Positions 56,965-64,000 of a stretch of 64,000 nucleotides of DNA are shown one piece after another. How positions within the stretch are numbered: the first letter of the stretch is position 1; the number at the start of each line of letters is the position of its first letter. Source of the stretch: Microbulbifer sp. THAF38. GTDB lineage: Bacteria; Pseudomonadota; Gammaproteobacteria; Pseudomonadales; Cellvibrionaceae. Below the pieces are notes generated by a model. The model ran no database searches and was not told the origin of the DNA. It saw only the letters and a program-made list of their open reading frames with translations. The translations under genes were made by a program, and so were the position numbers. The stretch covers positions 517,501-581,500 of the forward strand of contig NZ_CP045369.1 in the NCBI RefSeq assembly GCF_009363535.1, in the 5' to 3' direction.

Positions 56965-57555
56965 ATGGCCAGGGGTATCAACAAAGTAATTTTAATCGGC
57001 AACCTGGGTAACGACCCGGAGACCAAATATATGCCGAGCGGCGGTGCGGTGACCAACGTCAGCCTGGCCACCAGTGAGAGCTGGAAGGACAAGCAGACCG
57101 GTCAGCAACAGGAGCGCACCGAATGGCACCGTGTAGTATTTTTTAATCGCCTGGCTGAGATCGCCGGCGAGTACTTGCGCAAGGGCTCCAAGGTCTATGT
57201 TGAGGGCTCACTGCGCACGCGCAAGTGGCAGGATAAGAGTAGTGGTCAGGATCGCTACACTACCGAGATTGTTGCCAGTGAGATGCAAATGCTCGATGGT
57301 CGAGGAGAGCAGGGTGGCTTCGGCCAGGGCATGGGCGGTGCCGCAATGGGTGCAGCCGGAATGGGCGGCCAGATGGGTGGTCATCAGGGCGGCCAGGGTG
57401 GTTACGAACAGCAGGGCGGCTTCCAACAAGGTGGCTACCAGCAGGGTAATCAGGGACGCCCAGCGCCCGGTAACCAACAGCAGCCCGCACAGCAACCAAG
57501 CCAGGGCCCTGCCGGTGGTTTCGATAACAGCTTCGACGACGATATTCCCTTCTAA
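56965..57555 (+). CDS. ssb: Single-stranded DNA-binding protein
   Basis: SSB (196 residues) protects single-stranded DNA. The OB fold covers about 1-112 ([43 protein letters not shown]). A Gly/Gln-rich linker (about 118-185) leads to the acidic tip DDDIPF that binds partner proteins. ATG 56965 after GAGAGGAGAG is chosen; a start at 56914 would add a non-homologous stretch. Confidence 0.98.
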   Translation: MARGINKVILIGNLGNDPETKYMPSGGAVTNVSLATSESWKDKQTGQQQERTEWHRVVFFNRLAEIAGEYLRKGSKVYVEGSLRTRKWQDKSSGQDRYTTEIVASEMQMLDGRGEQGGFGQGMGGAAMGAAGMGGQMGGHQGGQGGYEQQGGFQQGGYQQGNQGRPAPGNQQQPAQQPSQGPAGGFDNSFDDDIPF

Positions 57556-57569
57556 AGCAGGCCTGCCCT

Positions 57570-58421
57570 GTGTCTGATCTACATACCGGATACAAGCCGG
57601 ATCGGGTTGCGTTAATTCGCGCCGGAAACGATATCGACAACGCGCTGCAGAAACGCCTGCAGCGCGCTGGCTTTCGCATCCAGCAACTTGGGCCCTCGGA
57701 ACTCGATAAGTTGCGTCCCGCCTCTATTGTTATCAATGCATCGGCATGCGCGGATGACCAGGGGATGCCAGAGGCGTTGCAGGTCGCCAAGGCGCTGGCA
57801 CAATGTTCCTGCCGACATGTTATTCATCTCTCTTCCTATGCGGTCTTTGCCGGTGGCGAACCGAGGAAATATGACGAGGACGAAGTAGCGGCACCGCAGG
57901 CTCGCAGTGGACGGCAATGGCTGGCCTGTGAGGAAGCCCTGGCCGGCCACGAAAACCTGACTATTCTGCGCTTTGGCTGGCTGGTGGATAGCAATCCAGA
58001 TGCTTTGCTTGGGCGGGTACTGCGCGGCTTCATTACTGGTGAGCCAGTCGCGCTGGATGGGTGCAATAGTGGTAATCCCGTCACTGCTTTGGATTTGGCT
58101 CGCGTCGCTGTTGCCTTAGCGCAGCAGCTGGCCAGTGGTGCTGAGGCTCGAGGGATCTATCATTACGGCAGCTCGGATAGCTGTACTGCGGTAGAGTTTG
58201 CCCTTGAGGTCGTGGAGCGAGCCCAGTCACTCTATGACGAGGGCAGGTTTGCGCAATTCAGTGCGCTGGAAACCGGACCGGACCAAAGGGACAGGGGGGT
58301 AGTATTAGCCTGCGGTAAGCTGCGCGATGTCTTCGGTATACAGCAGCATAGCTGGCGACAGGGCCTGACCAGACAGGTGGAATTGTGGTTGGAGCGCCTG
58401 GATGCGGAGCGGCAGGAATAG
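57570..58421 (+). CDS. RmlD-like sugar-nucleotide-binding / SDR-family protein
   Basis: A 283-residue Rossmann-like protein resembling dTDP-4-dehydrorhamnose reductase in HVIHLSSYAVFAGGEP, ILRFGWLVD and PVTALDLARV. The usual N-terminal GxxGxxG is poor (ALIRAGNDIDNAL) and the YxxxK catalytic pair is not obvious, so it may bind rather than reduce. It starts at a GTG 14 bases after ssb and probably shares its transcript. Confidence 0.75.
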   Translation: MSDLHTGYKPDRVALIRAGNDIDNALQKRLQRAGFRIQQLGPSELDKLRPASIVINASACADDQGMPEALQVAKALAQCSCRHVIHLSSYAVFAGGEPRKYDEDEVAAPQARSGRQWLACEEALAGHENLTILRFGWLVDSNPDALLGRVLRGFITGEPVALDGCNSGNPVTALDLARVAVALAQQLASGAEARGIYHYGSSDSCTAVEFALEVVERAQSLYDEGRFAQFSALETGPDQRDRGVVLACGKLRDVFGIQQHSWRQGLTRQVELWLERLDAERQE

Positions 58422-58434
58422 TCTTGCTATCCAT

Positions 58435-58466
58435 AAAAAAGGGCGCCAATTTGGCGCCCTTTTTTG
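58435..58466. terminator. Bidirectional terminator between SDR-like gene and fabB
   Basis: AAAAAAGGGCGCCAA-TTTGGCGCCCTTTTTT has A- and T-runs on both sides and serves both convergent genes. Confidence 0.9.
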
Positions 58467-58490
58467 TTTATAGTGAGTCCGCTCGCTGCT

Positions 58491-59714
58491 TTACAGCTTA
58501 TCGAATACCAGGCAGGCATTGGTGCCGCCGAAGCCAAAACTGTTGGACATGGCACGTTTAATCTCGCATTCACGCAACTCTGTGACCAGGTCCATCCCTT
58601 CTGCCGCGGGATCTTGGTGATCCACATTCGCGGAAGCGGCAATAAAGTTGTTTTGCATCATTAGCAGGCTGTAGATCGCCTCCTGTACACCGGCGGCTCC
58701 CAGGGAGTGTCCGGTCAGGGATTTTGTGGAGGCAAATGGGGGCACTTTGCCGGCAAAAACTTCGCCCATGGCTTTCAGTTCTGCGACATCGCCAACTGGG
58801 GTTGAGGTACCGTGGGTGTTGATGTAATCCACACTGCCCTGGAGTCCCTTGCCATCCATGCCCGCGAGAGCCTGCTGCATACAGCGCACTGCGCCTTCAC
58901 CACTGGGGGCTACCATATCGTATCCATCGGAAGTGGCGCCATAGCCAGTGAGTTCGGCATAAATGGTTGCTCCGCGAGCGAGGGCATGCTCCATTTCTTC
59001 CAGAATCAGGCACCCACCACCACCGGCGATGACAAAACCATCGCGATCGGCATCATAGGGGCGTGAGGCCTTGGTGGGCTCGTCATTGTATTTACTCGAA
59101 AGAGCGCCCATGGCATCGAACAGGTGAGTGAGGCTCCAGGCGAGTTCTTCACCACCACCGGCGAAGATAACATCCTGTTTGCCCATCTGGATTAGCTCGG
59201 CTCCGTGACCAATGCAGTGAGCGCTGGTGGCACAGGCGGAGGAAATGCTGTAGTTCACACCTTTGATTTTAAAGGGAGTGGCTAGGCAGGCGGAAACAGT
59301 GCTGTTCATCACCTGGGGAACTCGGTAGGCGCCGACGCGGCGAACCCCCTTTTCCTTGAGCGTATGGGCGGCATCAATAATCTGCTGAGTGGAGGTGCCG
59401 CCCGATCCCATCACAATACCGGTGCGGGGGTTGGAGATATCGCTTTCCTCCATACCGGACATTTCAATAGCCTCGCGCATAGCAATATAGGCATAGGCGG
59501 CGGCATCCCCCATAAACCGCAGCTGTTTGCGGTCGATGTGTTCCTTGAAATCGATATCTACAGGGCCAGCTACCTGGCTGCGTAGGCCTAGTTCTTTGTA
59601 CTCTTCTTGAAAGCGAATGCCGCTGCGGCCTGCTCGCAAGGACTCGGTAACTTCTTTTGTGTTGGTACCGATACAGGATGTGATGCCCATCCCGGTAATG
59701 ACTACCCGACGCAT
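58491..59714 (-). CDS. fabB: 3-oxoacyl-ACP synthase I
   Basis: FabB (407 residues) elongates cis-unsaturated acyl-ACP. The catalytic Cys161 (SSACATSAH), the His in [11 protein letters not shown] and the His in [11 protein letters not shown] complete the triad. ATG 59714 ([10 protein letters not shown]) has GGAG at the right distance; an in-frame ATG five codons earlier is less likely. It follows fabA on the same strand with a 66-base gap. Confidence 0.96.
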   Translation of the reverse strand: MRRVVITGMGITSCIGTNTKEVTESLRAGRSGIRFQEEYKELGLRSQVAGPVDIDFKEHIDRKQLRFMGDAAAYAYIAMREAIEMSGMEESDISNPRTGIVMGSGGTSTQQIIDAAHTLKEKGVRRVGAYRVPQVMNSTVSACLATPFKIKGVNYSISSACATSAHCIGHGAELIQMGKQDVIFAGGGEELAWSLTHLFDAMGALSSKYNDEPTKASRPYDADRDGFVIAGGGGCLILEEMEHALARGATIYAELTGYGATSDGYDMVAPSGEGAVRCMQQALAGMDGKGLQGSVDYINTHGTSTPVGDVAELKAMGEVFAGKVPPFASTKSLTGHSLGAAGVQEAIYSLLMMQNNFIAASANVDHQDPAAEGMDLVTELRECEIKRAMSNSFGFGGTNACLVFDKL

Positions 59715-59780
59715 AGTGATCTCCAGCATTACTTGTTGGCAGAGGCCTTTATGGTTTCTACCGGTATTGGTTTCATGGGG

Positions 59781-60305
59781 TTAGAAATTGTCGGTGCGGG
59801 TGAATAAGCCTACGCGAAGATCCTTCGCGGTGTAAATTTCACGCCCATCGACAGATACTGTACCGTCGCCGATCCCCATGACCAATCTCCGCTCGACAAC
59901 CCGGCTCAGCTGAATGTGATAGGTCACTTTTTTGCTGGTAGGAAGGATTTGGCCGGTAAATTTGACTTCGCCACAACCGAGGGCGCGACCGTGTCCTGGG
60001 TTGCCTTTCCAAGCGAGGAAATAGCCCAACAGTTGCCACATGGCATCCAGGCCCAGGCAGCCGGGCATTACCGGGTCACCGGGAAAGTGGCACTCGAAAA
60101 ACCAGAGGTCGGGGTGGATGTCCAGCTCGGCGATCAGTTCCCCCTTGTTAAAGGCTCCCCCTTCTTTAGATATATGCGTGATGCGGTCCAGCATCAGCAT
60201 ATTAGGGGCCGGCAATTGGGCATTGCCTGGGCCAAACATCTCACCAGTGGAGCAGGTCAGTAGCTCCTCTCTGTCGTAGCTACTTTTTTGAACAAAATTA
60301 CTCAT
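59781..60305 (-). CDS. fabA: 3-hydroxydecanoyl-ACP dehydratase/isomerase
   Basis: FabA (174 residues) makes the cis-3-decenoyl branch point of anaerobic unsaturated fatty acid synthesis. His73 in [13 protein letters not shown] and Asp87 in LGLDAMWQ are the catalytic pair. fabA-fabB is a typical two-gene operon. GGGGAGAAG precedes the ATG. Confidence 0.97.
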   Translation of the reverse strand: MSNFVQKSSYDREELLTCSTGEMFGPGNAQLPAPNMLMLDRITHISKEGGAFNKGELIAELDIHPDLWFFECHFPGDPVMPGCLGLDAMWQLLGYFLAWKGNPGHGRALGCGEVKFTGQILPTSKKVTYHIQLSRVVERRLVMGIGDGTVSVDGREIYTAKDLRVGLFTRTDNF

Positions 60306-60364
60306 CTTCTCCCCGATTGTGGGTGGTTACGCAACTTATGTTGAGCGTTTTTGTAAGAGCGGGC

Positions 60365-60392
60365 ATTCTAAGCGCTGTGTGTCGCTTGTCCA
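60365..60392 (-). promoter_or_regulatory. Promoter of fabAB
   Basis: On the minus strand TGGACA (60387-60392), 16 bases, TAGAAT (60365-60370), then GCCCGC. Start expected near 60358, about 50 bases before fabA. Confidence 0.65.
60370..60387. promoter_or_regulatory. Palindrome inside the fabAB promoter (candidate repressor site)
   Basis: AAGCG (60370-60374) and CGCTT (60383-60387) enclose eight bases, filling the -35/-10 spacer. The size and AGCG...CGCT pattern recall FabR/DesT-type operators in other gammaproteobacteria; the assignment is inference. Confidence 0.45.
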
Positions 60393-60498
60393 GTCAGTCA
60401 AAATTATTTTTGTGACTGTCGTAGTAATTACTTTCACAACATCTTATATGATCAATTGTGTAGAGCGCTGACACATCAGAGGAATTTGGCGTCATCCT

Positions 60499-60528
60499 TT
60501 GTAAGTGAACTCTCTTTTTAGCTATGTT
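60499..60528 (+). promoter_or_regulatory. Candidate galU promoter
   Basis: TTGTAA (60499-60504), 18 bases, TATGTT (60523-60528), about 50 bases before galU. Weak match to consensus. Confidence 0.35.
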
Positions 60529-60578
60529 AAGTTGCCGCCGGCGCGGGGGTGCGCTTGTTTTTGATTATGGGGAGCGCA

Positions 60579-61427
60579 ATGCTTAAGAAATGTTTATTCC
60601 CGGTTGCCGGTTACGGTACCCGTTTCCTGCCAGCCACTAAGGCGATGCCGAAAGAGATGCTGCCGCTCGTGAACAAGCCATTGGTGCAGTACGGTGTGGA
60701 AGAGGCCATCGAAGCCGGCCTGACAGAAATTGGCTTTGTTACCGGGCGCGGTAAGCGTGCCATCGAAGATCATTTCGATACAAACTACGAGTTAGAGCAC
60801 CAAATTGCTGGGACCGGTAAAGAGCGCTACCTAGACTCTGTACATAAAGTGATCGATAGCGCCAGCTTTTCCTATACTCGCCAGGGTGAAATGCGCGGCT
60901 TGGGTGATGCGATATTGCAGGGGCGCCGCCTGGTGGGAGATGAGCCATTTGGGGTAGTGCTGGCGGATGACCTGTGCCTGAATGATGACCTGGGCGTGCT
61001 CTCGCAAATGGTGCAGCTCTATAAGCAGTTCCGCTGTTCCATCGTTGCCGTCGAGGAGGTGCCGATGGACCAGATTCATAAGTTTGGTGTGATTGCGGGC
61101 AATGAAATCAAGCCGGGTCTGTATCAGGTAACGGATATGGTGGAAAAACCGGCTGCTGAAGACGCGCCGAGTAATAAGGCGATTATCGGCCGCTATATCC
61201 TCACCCCGGATATTTTTGATCTGATCCGCGATACTCCGCCGGGCAAAAATGGGGAAGTGCAAATTACTGATGCGTTGCTGACCCAGGCGCGCCAGGGTTG
61301 TGTTCTTGCTTACGCTTTTAAGGGGCGGCGCTTTGACTGTGGCTCGGTGGAAGGGTTTATTGAGGCCACTAACCACGTCTTTGAAAATGTGTATCTGCCG
61401 GAACAGGCCGCCCAGGAGAAAAAATAA
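60579..61427 (+). CDS. galU: UTP-glucose-1-phosphate uridylyltransferase
   Basis: GalU (282 residues) makes UDP-glucose for polysaccharides and lipopolysaccharide. LFPVAGYGTRFLPATKAMPKEMLP is the nucleotide-binding signature. ATG 60579 after GGGGAG is chosen; the frame open from 60549 adds ten residues without homology. The stop is directly followed by the GTG of the next gene. Confidence 0.96.
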   Translation: MLKKCLFPVAGYGTRFLPATKAMPKEMLPLVNKPLVQYGVEEAIEAGLTEIGFVTGRGKRAIEDHFDTNYELEHQIAGTGKERYLDSVHKVIDSASFSYTRQGEMRGLGDAILQGRRLVGDEPFGVVLADDLCLNDDLGVLSQMVQLYKQFRCSIVAVEEVPMDQIHKFGVIAGNEIKPGLYQVTDMVEKPAAEDAPSNKAIIGRYILTPDIFDLIRDTPPGKNGEVQITDALLTQARQGCVLAYAFKGRRFDCGSVEGFIEATNHVFENVYLPEQAAQEKK

Positions 61428-62777
61428 GTGTCAGATCTGACCTGCTTTAAAGCCTATGATTTGCGCGGCCGTGTGCCTGATGAGCTGAATACCGAAGTGG
61501 CTTATCGGGTGGGGCGGGCATTTGCCCAATTTCTGCGGGCGAAACGTGTCGTGGTTGGTCATGATATTCGACTTACCAGTGGTGAGCTGACGGATGCCCT
61601 GGTGAATGGTTTGCGCGACGCTGGTACCGATGTCTTCCACATTGGTGAGTGCGGCACTGAAGAAGTGTATTTCGCTACTTTCCATGGTGATTTTGATGGT
61701 GGTATTTGTGTGACTGCCAGCCATAACCCCATGGATTACAACGGCATGAAGTTTGTTCGCGCGGGTAGTAGGCCGATTAGTGGCGATACCGGTTTGTTCG
61801 ATATCAAACGCTTGGCAGAAGAGAATGATTTTGCCCCTGTTGCGGAGCGCGGGAGCCTGCAGCGTTTTGAGCACCGTGCAGATTTTGTGAAGCACTTGCT
61901 TGGCTATGTCGATAGCAAAGCCCTGAAGCCCCTAAAGTTGGTGGTCAATGCGGGCAATGGTGGCGCGGGTGCCGTCGTCGATGCACTGGCGCCGCACTTG
62001 CCGTTTGAGTTTGTGCGGGTGCACCATCAGCCAGATGGCAACTTCCCCAATGGGATTCCCAACCCGCTCCTGCCGGAAAACCGCGCTTCTACTGCAGAGG
62101 CGGTGCGGGAGAGTGGTGCTGACTTTGGTATTGCCTGGGATGGTGACTTTGATCGCTGTTTCTTCTTCGATGAGAACGGCGATTTTATCGAGGGCTATTA
62201 TGTGGTCGGCCTGCTTGCGGAGGCCTTCCTGGTGAAGCACAAGGGCGCCAAAGTGGTTCACGATCCTCGCCTGCTGTGGAATACGGAAGATATTGTGCGT
62301 GCTGCTGGGGGTGAGCCAGTCCAGAGTAAAACTGGCCATGCCTTTATTAAGGAGCGCATGCGCAAAGAAGATGCCATTTATGGTGGTGAGATGAGTGCAC
62401 ACCATTATTTCCGTGACTTCGCCTACTGCGATAGTGGCATGATCCCCTGGCTGCTGGTGGCGGAGCTGGTCAGCCGTAGCGGTAAGACTCTGTCCCAGTT
62501 GGTGGGAGAACGTATGGCGGCTTTCCCCTGCTCGGGTGAGATCAACTCCAAAGTGCAGGATGCGGCAGCGGTGATTAAAGCTGCAGAGGAAAAGTATGGT
62601 GCAGAGGCACTCAGTGTCGAGCATGTGGATGGTCTGAGCGTGGCTTATGCCGAGTGGCGCTTTAATTTGCGCATGTCCAATACTGAGCCGGTGATTCGTC
62701 TCAATGTTGAGTCCCGCGGGGATAAGGCTTTGATGCGAGAGAAGACCGAAGAATTGCTAAAGCTGATTCGTTCATGA
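61428..62777 (+). CDS. Phosphomannomutase / phosphoglucomutase
   Basis: A 449-residue alpha-D-phosphohexomutase (CpsG/ManB-like). The phosphoserine loop [13 protein letters not shown] has Ser98, the metal loop is DGDFDRC, the sugar loop [10 protein letters not shown] distinguishes the PMM/PGM group, and the phosphate-binding [10 protein letters not shown] closes the C-terminus. GTG start abuts galU, with CAGGAG inside galU as ribosome site. It supplies mannose-1-phosphate to ManC and perhaps glucose-1-phosphate to GalU. Confidence 0.93.
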   Translation: MSDLTCFKAYDLRGRVPDELNTEVAYRVGRAFAQFLRAKRVVVGHDIRLTSGELTDALVNGLRDAGTDVFHIGECGTEEVYFATFHGDFDGGICVTASHNPMDYNGMKFVRAGSRPISGDTGLFDIKRLAEENDFAPVAERGSLQRFEHRADFVKHLLGYVDSKALKPLKLVVNAGNGGAGAVVDALAPHLPFEFVRVHHQPDGNFPNGIPNPLLPENRASTAEAVRESGADFGIAWDGDFDRCFFFDENGDFIEGYYVVGLLAEAFLVKHKGAKVVHDPRLLWNTEDIVRAAGGEPVQSKTGHAFIKERMRKEDAIYGGEMSAHHYFRDFAYCDSGMIPWLLVAELVSRSGKTLSQLVGERMAAFPCSGEINSKVQDAAAVIKAAEEKYGAEALSVEHVDGLSVAYAEWRFNLRMSNTEPVIRLNVESRGDKALMREKTEELLKLIRS

Positions 62778-62825
62778 TCTCCAGCTCATCTCCGAATAGG
62801 CTTTAAGAGCTGCAGCCTTGAAGTC

Positions 62826-62854
62826 AAAAAAGCCCCATAAAATGGGGCTTTTTT
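62826..62854. terminator. Bidirectional terminator between mutase gene and ispB
   Basis: AAAAAAGCCCCAT-AAA-ATGGGGCTTTTTT, flanked by A and T runs, serves both convergent genes. Confidence 0.92.
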
Positions 62855-62913
62855 AATGGGGGTTACCTTGAGAAATCTGGTCTCCTTGTATCTAGGGCGA
62901 TACTTCGAGCTTG

Positions 62914-63876
62914 CTAGACATTTCTCTCCACGGCGAAGCTGGCTAGTTGTTGTAGTGCGGTTTTTTGGTCGCTCTCGGGTAGGAAGTCCAGCTGAGCTTT
63001 GGCATCCTCCACAGCAGTACGGGCCCGTTCCATGGTGTAATCCAGGGCTCCGCAAGCCTCGATAGCCTCGACAATTTCCACCAGTTTTGCCGCGCTGCGC
63101 TGTTCAATGGCTTCCCTGACCAGGGCTGCTTGGCTTTCGCTGCCATTGGCTATGGTATAGATCAGGGGTAGTGTGGGCTTGCCTTCCGCCAGGTCGTCGC
63201 CGACGTTCTTACCTAGCTCTTCCGGGTTGCCGCGGTAATCCAGGGCGTCATCTACCAACTGGAATGCGAGGCCCAAATGACGCCCATACAGTTTCAAGGC
63301 GTTTTGTTCCTCGGCGGAGCATTCGGCCAGAACCGCGGCTGTCTCACAGGCCGCTTCAAACAGCGCTCCAGTCTTCTTGTAAATTACACCGAAATAGTTT
63401 TCCTCGCTGACTTCTGGGTCGCCTGCGTTTACCAGCTGCTGTACTTCGCCCTCGGCAATGGTGTTGGTGGTGTCGGAGAGGAGCGCCATGATGCGCATGT
63501 CCTGCAGGGCAATCATCATCTGGAAAGCGCGGGAGTAGAGGAAGTCTCCCACCAGGACGCTGGGTGCATTACCCCACTTGGCATTGGCGGTGAGGCGGCC
63601 GCGGCGCATATCGGAGGTATCCACCACATCGTCATGAAGTAGAGTGGCGGTGTGGATAAATTCGATAATGGTGGCCAGATCAATATGGCTCTCATCTCGG
63701 TAGTTACAGGCCCTGGCACAAAGCAGCACTAATAGGGGGCGCAGGCGCTTGCCGCCGGCTTCAACCAGGTAGTGGCCTATATTTTCCACCAGGGGGACAT
63801 CCGAGTGCAGTTGGTCGAGAATACGCTGGTTGACCGCGGCAAAGTCTTCGGCGGCGACCCGGTGAAAAGGCAGCAT
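62914..63876 (-). CDS. ispB: Octaprenyl diphosphate synthase
   Basis: IspB (320 residues) builds the ubiquinone side chain. The first Asp-rich motif DDVVD (82-86) and the second DDALD (about 209-213) are both present with the GKRLRP substrate site. Divergent from the putative rplU promoter, as in many gammaproteobacteria. Chain length (C40) is assumed from the family. Confidence 0.95.
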   Translation of the reverse strand: MLPFHRVAAEDFAAVNQRILDQLHSDVPLVENIGHYLVEAGGKRLRPLLVLLCARACNYRDESHIDLATIIEFIHTATLLHDDVVDTSDMRRGRLTANAKWGNAPSVLVGDFLYSRAFQMMIALQDMRIMALLSDTTNTIAEGEVQQLVNAGDPEVSEENYFGVIYKKTGALFEAACETAAVLAECSAEEQNALKLYGRHLGLAFQLVDDALDYRGNPEELGKNVGDDLAEGKPTLPLIYTIANGSESQAALVREAIEQRSAAKLVEIVEAIEACGALDYTMERARTAVEDAKAQLDFLPESDQKTALQQLASFAVERNV

Positions 63877-63905
63877 TTGAGAGTTCCTTAATACGACTAG
63901 ACAAG

Positions 63906-63929
63906 CGCCGCCGAAGGCTCGGGCGGCGG
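63906..63929 (-). other. GC-rich hairpin in ispB leader
   Basis: CGCCGCC and GGCGGCG form a 7-bp stem with a loop of about nine bases, between the promoter and the ispB ATG. Possible effect on translation unknown. Confidence 0.4.
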
Positions 63930-63938
63930 AGGGTCGCT

Positions 63939-63968
63939 ATTGTATCAACCCGGCGAATTGATTAGAAT
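63939..63968. promoter_or_regulatory. Overlapping divergent promoters for ispB and putative rplU
   Basis: Rightward: TTGTAT (63940-63945), 17 bases, TAGAAT (63963-63968), then CTGCGCCCC. Leftward on the minus strand: TTCTAA (63962-63967), 17 bases, TACAAT (63939-63944). The rightward gene is outside the window; rplU is inferred from conserved order. Confidence 0.6.
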
Positions 63969-64000
63969 CTGCGCCCCGTCGATTGTGGGCTCCGCGGTTT

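Noticed and set aside
57370..57530. Repeat-like Gly/Gln-rich stretch in ssb as a tandem repeat or CRISPR-like element
   Set aside because: It is the ordinary disordered linker of SSB, in frame and ending in the acidic tip.

Overview
The window is a chromosomal segment of a gammaproteobacterium. The evidence is the 23S/5S rRNA tail, the order tRNA-Thr-Tyr-Gly-Thr-tuf-tRNA-Trp-secE-nusG-rplKAJL-rpoBC, the joined str, S10, spc and alpha operons, and the Pseudomonas-like block uvrA-MFS-ssb. A marine Cellvibrionales-type organism (Microbulbifer-like) is a reasonable guess from gene order and lengths, but that assignment is inference.

Layout. 1-1470: 3' part of a 23S rRNA gene, 5S rRNA and a terminator. 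1471-2236: AT-rich non-coding gap with a 130-bp-period imperfect duplication carrying DnaA-box-like sites. 2237-6752: an unrecognised protein (minus strand), then an exported S33-type hydrolase translationally coupled to an ABC-2 exporter. 6778-10338: alr-birA-coaX-SPOR protein, with stop/start overlaps. 10451-12583: four tRNAs with two promoters, a first tuf copy and tRNA-Trp. 12700-24843: secE-nusG, rplKA, rplJL and rpoBC, with several leader and attenuator-like hairpins. 24952-29573: str operon (rpsL-rpsG-fusA-second tuf) with its own promoter and terminator. 30102-30578: a YbaK-family gene inserted on the opposite strand. 30651-44923: S10, spc (to rpmJ) and alpha operons, ending in a terminator after rplQ.

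44944-51057 is a variable segment that looks lower in GC: a YeaC-like protein, an exported hypothetical, a pectinacetylesterase-family hydrolase, the 5-oxoprolinase genes pxpABC and a membrane-anchored hypothetical. 51138-58421 holds uvrA, a GDP-mannose pyrophosphorylase/phosphomannose isomerase, an MFS transporter, ssb with a LexA-like box, and an RmlD-like protein. 58491-60305 holds fabB and fabA (unsaturated fatty acid synthesis). 60579-62777 holds galU and a phosphomannomutase/phosphoglucomutase. 62914-63876 is ispB, and the last 60 bases carry a promoter pair facing both ways, the rightward one probably for rplU outside the window.

Functionally most of the window is translation and transcription machinery. 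A recurring promoter form (a -35 element, a 16-17 bp spacer, TAGAAT, then a GC-rich discriminator) precedes the tRNA, str, S10, fabAB and putative rplU units and suggests shared growth-rate control. Precursor supply for polysaccharides (UDP-glucose, mannose-1-phosphate, GDP-mannose) is present in two nearby loci. No CRISPR array, insertion sequence, integrase or prophage was found. The least ordinary parts are the non-coding ones (the DnaA-box duplication, the terminator-like hairpins just upstream of rplJ and rpsL, the structured rpmJ-rpsM gap) and the exported-hydrolase/ABC operon.
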